A stretch of DNA of 64,000 bases from Amphiura filiformis. Lineage: Eukaryota; Echinodermata; Ophiuroidea; Amphilepidida; Amphiuridae. The stretch spans positions 14,494,094 to 14,558,093 of the forward strand of contig NC_092647.1 in NCBI RefSeq assembly GCF_039555335.1. Direction: 5' to 3'. The notes beneath the pieces are model-generated. The model had not been told where the DNA came from. It saw only the letters and a program-made list of their open reading frames with translations, and did not search any database. Positions 51,265 through 61,400 of the stretch are shown piece after piece (position 1 is the stretch's first letter; every line of letters begins with the position of its first letter). The translations under genes were made by a program, and so were the position numbers.

Positions 51265-51395
51265 CGTAATTGGTCGAGAGCCGGGCATAAACATTGTTTT
51301 CCGGTCATAAACAAGTTTTTTGTTTTTGTTTATACCCCACAGCACAGGCACAAACAATCGTTTAGACTTTCTCATGAAAATATAATGAACCCCTA
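51265..51395. repeat. Copy of the GGTCGAGAGCCGGGCATAAA repeat
   Basis: AATTGGTCGAGAGCCGGGCA, followed by TAAACATTGTTTTCCGGTCA and later TTTCTCATGAAAATATAATG, matches the repeat at 37.26-38.04 kb. It abuts the 5' truncation point of the LINE fragment. Confidence 0.6.
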
Positions 51396-51489
51396 AATCA
51401 CTCACACCTGTAATGTTTTAAAGATTAAGGATACGATACATGATTTACCGACAAGTGACTCATTTCGGAATGCGATCATGAATTTTGAA

Positions 51490-51565
51490 GAATCGTTGGG
51501 ATTCGAACCAGCGATTCGAAACTCCCTTTGATTATGCGTCTAGCGCTCGCCCACGGTGGCATTTG
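51490..51565 (-). repeat. tRNA-like sequence, probably a retroposon head
   Basis: On the minus strand GTGGGCGAGCGCTAGACGC resembles an A box and GGTTCGAATCCC a B box. The ends do not pair as an acceptor stem and the D arm is irregular, so I do not call a tRNA gene. Confidence 0.4.
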
Positions 51566-51894
51566 AGTGGAGGAGTGTTATGATAAATGATAAATCTCAT
51601 AATGCCATCTTTAGCCTTTTGTTTACTAAAAAAGACGCGTTTTGTAAAGATAGATTAGCCGTTTTATGCATAAAGAGCACGAACGTTTGGGAAAGGTTTC
51701 AAACAAATAATAAAGACACTGATGTGATGATAAAGTCGGGAAATATCTGCGTCGCAATGTTTTGTTTTGGTTTTAGGAATTTGACCTTAAAATTTACGAC
51801 TTCATGACATTATCATTCGAAATCAACAAAAGATATTTCAACAGTGTATGGTCTCATTCTTTCACTAGAATGTTTTGTACATGTATGTGAAATA

Positions 51895-52550
51895 TACTGC
51901 GCCAATAAAGTATCCTTACATTTGGAAAAATAATCACAACTTCCAAACTGAACAATATTGGGGTAAATTTGTTTTTTTAATAGATGCATTATCTAATCCT
52001 GCACATTATGACACCACATTGAATCCAATGTGATTTCAAGAAGTAAAGTTACAAGCATTTGATTAGACGAAGGTCCAGTTTTAAAAGTGACAAACTGGCC
52101 TATTCAAAACTCCACAGACCACAAATCTGGTTTGAGAGTGGTGAATGGCTAATTTATGCTTTTGGCTTTAATTTAAAACAAAAGGAACAAAAGAAAACTG
52201 AAACAAACGAACTGCCAATAAAATGAAAGTTATGAAAAGTACAGAGAAGTAAAAACTGAAATAAAAACTGCTCTAAATAACAGTTCATTGAAGAAAATGT
52301 GTTGTCTGTGTTGCGATTGTTGGAATCTTTTTGCGCCTTGTATAGGCCGGTTTGTCACTTTTAAAACTGGACCTTCGTCTATTCAATTATTTGTAACTTT
52401 ACTTCTTGAGGTCACATCGGATTCAATGTGGTGTCATAATGTGCAGGATTAGATAGTGCATCTATTAAAAAAACAAATATACCCCAATCTTGTTCAATTT
52501 TGAAATTGTGATTATTTTTCCAAGTGTAAGGATACTTTATTGGCGCAGTA
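51895..52550. mobile_element. TA-flanked element with about 200-bp inverted termini
   Basis: TACTGCGCCAATAAAGTATC at the left is mirrored by GATACTTTATTGGCGCAGTA at the right. The similarity runs inward for about 200 bp, including GTCCAGTTTTAAAAGTGACA. TA lies outside both ends (51,893-51,894 and 52,551-52,552), as in Tc1/mariner. The interior of about 230 bp is non-coding. Confidence 0.8.
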
Positions 52551-53019
52551 TAGCTTCAGCAATGCTTTGTTGCATAATGGTAAAAACAGCTGTGACCTAA
52601 AAAAGGGCGAGAGGTACCATATTTACGGATTCAGGCTAAATTTAAAATTGATATAAAACGTTTGTTTTTTGATCAATTACAAAAATTAATTTTTGTCATA
52701 TAGAAATTGTGTCTGGCATGAATTACACTACAGTTTTTTATTCTTAGGGCTCTTTGACTTCTTCAAATAATTTTTTAAATGATAGAGTGAATCCCCTGGC
52801 CCTCTCTAGTTACGCACAAAAGATTGAGTCCCCTTAAAAATATCTTTGGAAAGAGCAGTACATGTACATTGTATAATTTTGTATTCAATCTATGATTGCA
52901 GACATATATATGGGTATAATCAGAAATAATGGCACCAAAGTGTGACAAAAGTGTCAAAATTACAAACAGTGTTCAGAGATGTAATTATTGTCTTATTGTA
53001 AGCAAAACATATCTAAATT

Positions 53020-54545
53020 TAAGAAAAAATAAAAAAATTACTTCAGTAATATTACTAAATATATTTTTTCAACTGGTTTATAGGCTAAAGTAGTCCAAAA
53101 TCTTCAGAAACATAACACAAAAGATCCATGTCATTCCTTGTTATATTTTGACAAAATTATGCAAATATGTAATTCTTTGAGTTTTAATTAATTGCTTAGA
53201 CACTATACTAAAATAGTCATGTAGAATTTTTGTCAAGGAAACAAAGTTTTGGAAAAAAAGTTAAAATTTTCATTTGAACACCTAAAAATGTGTGGAAATC
53301 ATGAACAAAAGTTTTTATTTGTCAAAAGAAACATCTTGAATTATTTTCTGTTTAAGTTTATATCATGCACTATGATGTGCAAAAACTGTGTTGAAGTTTT
53401 TAGCATCACATTGTTCTTCAAATTGATGTAAGGATCCATCAAAGTAGTACAGTTGTGTAACACTCCTGACACTGTACACTACCTGTATGGCCTGAAATAT
53501 TTTATAAACTACATTTTCTAAAACAGTCTTTGTAATTTTTTGTTGACAACATCTATGGCCCTCTCAAAAAAGGCACAGAATTTAGGTGATTTACGTTCAT
53601 TTTTGTTTTTCGAGCCCAGCTTACATGTTTTTGTAACACTCCTGACACTTTGCTACAGTAACTGTATAGCCTCAAATACATAAATTTGCAAATCACATTT
53701 TCTAAAGTAGTTTTTGTAATTTTTTGGTGACACTGTCTATGGCTATCTCAAAAAGGGGCAAAAAATTGAATTACATTAGTTCAATTTTATTGTTGAGCCT
53801 ATATTACTTACAATTGATTGTCAGGAGTGTAACATTTTGGTCAAGCTATGAAAACCATGTTTTTATGTACATATTTCTTGAATATGAAGGTCTTTACATC
53901 ATGATTGCAGCAGTTTGGCTTCAGGAATATAGTTTCAGGGCTAAAAGAACACTAACAGACTGGTAATTTCTTCAGAAATTTGAATTATTGCCAATTAATT
54001 AATTCTGTGTAACACTCCTGACATTGACTATTTAGATAGCTGTAGCAAACATGTTCAAGCAATACACCAATAAAATAAAAAGTAATGTATGAATATTGCC
54101 AACTTGGTGTATGAAAAAAATCAAGTTGAATTCTGATGTAACACTCCTGACGAGACAGAATTTCTCTTTTCAACCCGCTCTAAAAAGAAAACGGTTTTGA
54201 TATCACGCAAGTTTTATTTTTTCCAAGTTTGGCCCAAATGTTGCTTTTACTTTAAACAGACTGAAATAGATTATTACTGTCATCATAACCTTACAATGCT
54301 ACACAATCTGGCGAGAAGTGATTTTTGGAACATATTTTATTTTTCGCACCATGTAGTCTTCACATGTTCCTAAGTAGACTATTAAGCGACTAATATGAAA
54401 GAATTTGGTACTTAATAATAGCAGACACGTCACAAAATGCCATGAAAACCCATGCAACACTTTGCAACTTGTATATTTTTTGCAGTGCATGATTAAAAAA
54501 CAAGTACCTCTTTTCTTGTCACGCTAAAGTGTAACACTCCTGACC
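53020..54545. repeat. Dispersed repeat, copy B, with reiterated GTAACACTCCTGAC
   Basis: It matches 11.04-11.72 kb in reverse complement. The word (T)GTAACACTCCTGAC occurs at about 53,455, 53,633, 54,007, 54,137 and 54,530, and inverted at 53,821. Spacings are near 180 bp for the first ones. Frames across it encode only short peptides. Confidence 0.65.
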
Positions 54546-54774
54546 CTATGGGGAAGAAAATTGGGCATATTATTTTTTTACATGACAGCTATGACACTAC
54601 AAATTGCTGTGGTTAAAGAGAAAATCATAACACACTTTTTGAAAGATGAATTTTTTTGCTGGTCTTTTTCATTTGCACAGCAGGCATCAAAAACCAAAAC
54701 GGTGCCATTATTTTTGACTTTACCCATATATGATGAAGGACATGATATGCTGGGATGTTTTATCCCTACTACAT

Positions 54775-54955
54775 GTAGTATAGGGCCTTTTAAACACACT
54801 ATATCCGAGAACCGCTAAAACCCACTAACCGCTCCACCCGAGGAATTAGCAGTCTGGGTTTAGCAGTTCTCTGGATATAGGGCTCCAGGTTTTATGATAT
54901 AGCATGATGTTGGACCACCACAGTCAAAAGGCCCTAGATACTAGTAGGGCTAGGA
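54775..54955. repeat. AGTATAGGGCC / GGCCCTAGATACT repeat copy
   Basis: GTAGTATAGGGCCTTTTAAA at the left is loosely mirrored by AAAAGGCCCTAGATACTAGT at the right, with AACCCACTAACCGCTCC and CGAGAACCGCTAAA inside. It belongs with the family at 25,967-26,184. Confidence 0.5.
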
Positions 54956-55352
54956 TGTTTCTCACTAGGTGATGGGTGCAACCTGCTTGTAGTGCAGGGC
55001 AATATATTCAATAATAAGAATTAGGTGGACTTTGTGTCTTTGTTGTCAGTAGAAGGGGATGTACACCCTCCCAATGTCGAAGTATTACAATAAATTTTGC
55101 ACATTTTAGCATCCAATCTTGTGTTGATAAATGCTCATTTGGAGGATCATAAAAATCATTAAAGTTCAGATTTTGGCACCTTAGTGTATGTGCTAACTTT
55201 GCAGATTACCAGTCCAATATTTTAACCACTCGGCTACAGGAAACTTTTAATTCATAAATAGTAATCTGCATGTGATGATATGAGACCGGTCAATCAGATC
55301 ACCCACTTTGAACATCTATTTCACTTGTATTTTGCATACAGGTAGCCATAGC
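54956..55352. other. Upstream region of the BTB-Kelch gene
   Basis: No coding similarity is seen. At about 55,205-55,245 the minus strand has TAGCCGAGTGGTTAA, an A-box-like tRNA word without a convincing B box. A splice acceptor (TTTGCATACAG at 55,341) precedes the likely start codon, implying a 5' non-coding exon further upstream that I could not place. Confidence 0.4.
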
Positions 55353-55425
55353 ATGGATAACTCTGAAGGTGATCAACAAGGATGGTTGGCCGATGCTGTC
55401 GTCCAGAATTCCTTATGGATGGATG
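55353..55425 (+). CDS. BTB-Kelch exon 1
   Basis: It encodes MDNSEGDQQGWLADAVVQNS and LWMDG, ending at donor GATG|GTAAAG (phase 1). The ATG lies 11 bp after a splice acceptor. The motif GWLADAV echoes AWMADAV at the start of exon 2. Confidence 0.6.
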
Positions 55426-58400
55426 GTAAAGATATATACATGTACATTGTGTGTGAGGGGTGGGGTGGGTGTGGATGTCTGTTAAAAAGCACTTGCAGGA
55501 GACTTATTGTGGACCCACTCACCCTTGCCATTTTTGTTCATAATTTTTAGCAGTCACAATACATACCTCTCAAAAGCAGGTTAAGTACCCTATTTCAATG
55601 CAGGTCTCCCGTAAGTTATTGCCCTGTGCTCCTATTTAGCTTTCCAAACATTGGGCTTAATCTTCTACACATGGGATTACCTGAATGGGTGACTTCATTT
55701 GAAATCTATACCCCCTGTGTGGGAGATTAAAGTTGTGTCTTCCATAGGGGGTGTATGGATTTTAACTGGAATACCCATTGCTATCACCTCATTTTCAACC
55801 CCATGCTAGTATTTTTTTAATAGTATAGACTTGAAGAGCCCTGTCTGCCTTGATCAGCTAATTGAAGAAAACAACTTGTGTTTTTTTAAAGAATACAATA
55901 CCATATTTCAACCTGGTGTGGCAATGATGTCAGTGCCCATTTCATTTGGTGCAGCCTCATATATCGCTAGTGTTCGCTCAAAGTTCTGGCGTATGCCGTA
56001 TACAAGCACACGCTTAAAGACAACAGCATAGATGTGCGAGCAAAACAGCTGCTTCAACACATTGATGTCACTGCCACATCAAGATGGAAAATTGCATAGT
56101 TGCCACGTCATGCGGCAGGTGCTGTGGGCGGCAAGGTTTGAAGGGAAACAAAATGTTAACAAGAGCAATAAACTGAGCCCTTTTAAGCCTGTTTTAAAAT
56201 GACGGAGGTGGTATATTATATTAAAGCCTGCCTAGGGTAGCAAACAAAAAAATGCAGCCTGTTGTGTCATGCACTGACCACACCCAACCACCAAATTCTA
56301 ACCCAAAAACCTGTTCCTAACCCTAAAACTTAACCCTAATCTTTATTTCCTGAGAGTAGAGGCAGTTATTCCAAATTCACTCATGAACATTTCAATTTGT
56401 ATTTTTGATCTGCAGGCGATGAGCGCGATCCACCAGCGTGGATGGCAGACGCTGTCAACACAGACACTGGAAAACGTATATCTCAACTCAGTCAGCTCTT
56501 CAAAACCTTCAATGGCCTCCACCAGTTACAAAAAGCTCAAACCTTGTGCGACATCACCATCAAAGTCGAAGAGAGGTCGTTCAAAGCACATCGCGTAGTG
56601 CTGGCGGCAGGTAGCGAGTACTTCAACGTGATGTTTACAAAAGGTTTTCAAGAAAGTCGCAAACCAGAAGTTGATCTCAAAAATGGCAAAGCAGGGGCCT
56701 TTGAGATACTTCTTGTTTTTCTGTATTGCGGGGAATTAAATCTCTCCATGGAGAATTTTGTCGATGTGTTTGAGATGGCTCATTACCTACAGGTTGACGT
56801 TGCAATGAAGCAGTCACGAGCATTTTATAAATAAGAGACTGAAAAACCAGAGCGTGAAGCGTGGAAGTAGGGATCAGGCTTCTCTTTACAGCCGAGAAAT
56901 TTGATCTGGAGGATATGAAGAAAAAGTGCAAGAAAAACCTGGCTCAGAACTTCAAGCCATCAGAAATGTTTGTGATGCATGCCACGGCTGAAATCATGGA
57001 ACAGTTGTTGAAGCGATTGGATCTACCAGATGAAAAACAGGTGGGTGTCCCGGTGGGTGTATATACTGGCAGGTGTCATGTCAGACGTGTGACCACACTT
57101 TGTTTTTCTGAGGGGGGAAAAGCGGGGTCATTGAGAAAATTGTCATGGATTGAGGAAAATTGAAGGTTTCAGTCGCAATGTGGGTTCGTCCGTCAAAAAT
57201 AGGTACGGTATGTCTGGTTGACCAGATTTAAATCGAACCTTAATTTCAAAACAGGACTGATTTCATCAGTAATTGGCCAATACAGCCGCTGCACCACCCC
57301 TGGTCCTCCTACTCTCATCCCCAGGGTGTGTTGTAAATTTACAGTAGCTGATACATGACTCAAAGAATAAGAATGAAACATCTAAAACGTGAGTAAAATT
57401 CTGGACTTGTACAACAAAATCTGATATTAAATTAAATTATATCAGTCCTGATGAACATATTCAAAGAGCATCATTAAGTTGTTGCTTTTGATTTGTAAAT
57501 TGATGGTAAATATACATGCCTTAAAATCATACATTGGGCATTGCAGTTGAAATTCATACACACCTGTGGAAGACATGACCTTAATCTCCCACACAGGGGG
57601 TGTAGATTTCAAAAGGAGTCACCCATTCAGGTAACTCCATTTGAAATTCACCCTCACTGTGGGAGAAATTAAGGTCATGTCTTCCATAGGGGTGTATGGG
57701 ATTTGACTGGAATAGACTATTTTCTGATCAAATTAGCTCCAAACTAGTTTTATTTGGAAATGTAGATAGATTTTCTTGAATTGTAGTGCTCATTGCCTCT
57801 TGTCACTGGTGAGGTGAGGTACAAATGTATAAGTGCATTTGTATCATAGACCAGACAGGAAATTCCTTTTTTGGTCCATGGACTAGCGGGCTAGCCTTTT
57901 AACCATGAGATTGTGGGTTCAAGTCTCGGCAGGACCAAGTTAAGATAAAAGCTTGAACACGTATGATGCAGGTTACTTCACTGAATGAGTCTATGAAAGT
58001 GAGCTGGGAGTCAAGCTACCATCTACTGGGTGGTCTGTGATGCTCAGGGTTGGCAATTAAAAAAAAAAAAAATATATCGATTTTTTTTTTTTTTTTAAAT
58101 TCCAAGAACTGCTATACCCCATGATAAAGTCAAAAGAGACCAGAATACAGCGGAATGCTAGACATATGCACAATCCTATCATGTATTTACAAAAAGTCAA
58201 AACGCATTTTCAGATGTGAAAATTTCACAGAAAAATTTGGTAAAATCATGGGGAAAAACCTGTTGAATTCTGCACCTTAAAAATGATTTTTTAGCAATAG
58301 ATAAAATGACATCATAGAGGTATTTAATTGTACCCAAAAGGTGTACAGCTCAACTTACCGTACTTTGCCTAACCAGACAGTCCATACCAAAATTGATACT

Positions 58401-61400
58401 ACACCTTTACATTTCATCGAATCTCTTTTTGATGTCTGTCATTTTGAACATCATACTTGAAAGATGTATGCTATGTAGAAACTTTATTTTGCAATTTCAT
58501 AATTTGCATATTATTAGCATATTTGCAAGAAAAACATGAAAATCAATAAATACCTATATTTTTCACAATTTCAATATTTTATTAGAAATTAAGCATGTAG
58601 GCCGTTTGTTATGACTTGATGAATGAAACTGTTAGACAGATTTTGATATTTTTGCTTATTTTTCCTTTTTTGCCCCAAAATGTGTAAAAATCACAATTTT
58701 TTGGATGACCTATATTTTCTTTGAATATTTATCAAATTTCTTAATTTAGGTATAATACAGTGCAGAAAAAGATGTCAAAAAAAGATGTTAAAGCAGATTT
58801 CCAATAAATTGTTCCATTTTCCATTTTGGGTTAAATCCTCAATTTTCATGTGTGGGATATTTGAAACATAAAATGAAAACATGTCCATTGCACTTTTTCC
58901 TCGAGATGTACTATAATATCAAGGTTACGGATATTATAATCCCTTCTTATCTTCACTGATCCATCAGATACCTATTGTTATGAATGATCAATGAAAAGGT
59001 TCAGAACTGGGCTACTAATGGTCTTGTCAAGTATCTATAGTTATTTTCATGACTGTGTCAACTCAAAAATCATTCAAGGTCGAATGTAGGAAAAGTATGA
59101 TAAGTTGAGCTGTAGAAGCATTACAAATGAAGTAAAACAGTCAATTCAAGGAAGAAATTAACTTAAATTTATCAAATATGGTAAAAATTGAACAAGTTGA
59201 TTTAAATCAGTGATTTTTTTTATAAAATCATTTGATTTAAATCGTGATTTAAATCGTGATTTAAATCAATTGATTTAAATCACGCCAACCCTGGTGATGC
59301 TAAACAAAATTTGGTTACATTTGTTTACTTATAAGTTATAGGTTAATGAATGCGTATTACTTGCAGGAAGATAAATTAGACACAATAATGCATGCGTGCT
59401 GATGTTGCTTTCGTCTAATGCACGAGCCCGAAGGGGGAGTGCATTAGACGCATCAACATCTTAGCGCAAGTGCATTATTTTGTCCAATTTCTCGAGCAAC
59501 AAGTAATACATGTTCATTTTACCTATTTCATACACGAGGAGAAAAAAAACACATGATTTTTTCTGTTTTTATAGCAAAATTATCACTAAAAGTATTGGTA
59601 AATATAACCAAATATAAATGCATCAACCTGCCTGAAAAATGAATCAAACCTACGCGAACGCGTGCGAAAGCACTGTGCATACATGTAGTACGCGGAGTGC
59701 ACATTATACACAATCAATACATGGTTTGGATTTTCCTAACGCTTGCTCTGATTGGTTCTCACTATCTAAGAGTGTATGAATTTGTTTTGAATTGAAAATG
59801 CCACTTTTTTCTAGAATTTTAAAATACAAAATGAAAATGCTGTAGTACATGACTTATATTTCTAAAAAAACCAAAATGTATGCACCAACATTTTGTAAAT
59901 TCTTGTTGTTGCTTAAACAGGAAGCCCTGCTTTCACCTGTTAGTTTGATGACAGACAGAACAGAATTTACATGGATAAATTTTTAACCTTGACTACATGT
60001 AATTCCCTAAGGAACTTGAACCAAAAGTGGGTCGATCCTTCATGTAATTATTTCGTGTAAGCTAATCCTAACTCTAACCCTAATCCTAACCCTAATCCTA
60101 ACCCTAATCCTAACCATAATCCTAACCACTAATCCTAACCATAATCCTAACCATAACCTTAACCCAAACCCTAACCCTAAGTTCGTGTAAAATTACATGA
60201 AGGAATAACCCAAACCGGTCATTTTAAATATCAAATTCATGCACAATCCATATTTCTATCCATCCCAGGTATTTGACACAACAGTGGCATGGTTGCAACA
60301 CGATTGGGAGAACAGAAAGCAGTTTGCGCCACCGCTTTTCCATAAGCTCCGATTAGGAGCCGTCCCCGTAGGTCATCTATCCATGACGATATTCAAATCA
60401 CCGAATCTTTACGCCATTCCAGAGTGCAAGCAAATGATAGATAATGTGATGAGACTGACGGATGCTGCCAAACCAGGTGACCCACCATTACATACCGTGG
60501 ACTACAATTTGTTTGCTACCAGGACTACTGTTAATGTAAGCATAACAATGGGCAGTGGCATAACCAGGGGGGCAAAGGGGGCAGCTGCCCCCCTGTGAAA
60601 ATCTTGCCCCCCCTGTGAGATGCTGGCTGCCCTGATATATAACCATTTTTGTCAAAGTTCCCCCCCCCCTTAAAAGTTGTCTTGCCCCTCTTTGCCCACC
60701 CTCTGAAAAGTGATGACAATGGGCAATTCCAGTTGAAATTTTTTCACAAGAATATCATTTGACACTGCAAGGGCTTGAACCCGTTCTGTCACACACAATT
60801 ACTTTACAAATATTTCTTGTATCTTTTTTTCCATGCAGGGAATTATATATATTGATAGACCTGCCCGTTTCTACGGTCCACGATTCCATAAGTGGACGAC
60901 ACTGAAGACATTTCCATACCTGCCGGAGAAAGACGCCAAGGATACAGACGACACATGCTTCAACGCTAAAGGAAACTTATACGTGTCACGTGGTGTTAAA
61001 AGCTATCCAAGAGATCTGAAATGTCCGCAATTTTTGAGGTTGGATGTTTTAAACAATAAATGGCTCACACTGGCACCAATGAATCATCGTAGAGAGAATC
61101 CTACTATCGTTTCCATGGGTGACAAAATCTATGCCATTGGGGGCGGTATTAATACAACGTTTCCGGAGGTATACAGCATCCGGGAGAATGTCTGGAGAAA
61201 CATATCGGCAGCATGGTCGATGCAGCACTTCACCTTGGGTCCTACATCAGGGGTAGCACACCGAGGAAATGTTTTGGTTTACGCTGCGAGGAAAGGAGAC
61301 GAGAATGTGGTGGATCATGCGCTGTACTGTTATATTGCCGATGGAGATCAATCACGTATCGGCGATTGGTACGTTCTTATGAATGAAAACCACCCTGTCT

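Noticed and set aside
57885-57960. A functional tRNA-Lys gene
   Set aside because: Terminal complementarity is good, but the D and T stems fail and the spacing is irregular.
60060-60185. A true chromosome end
   Set aside because: The telomere-like units are degenerate, only about 120 bp long, and gene sequence continues on both sides.
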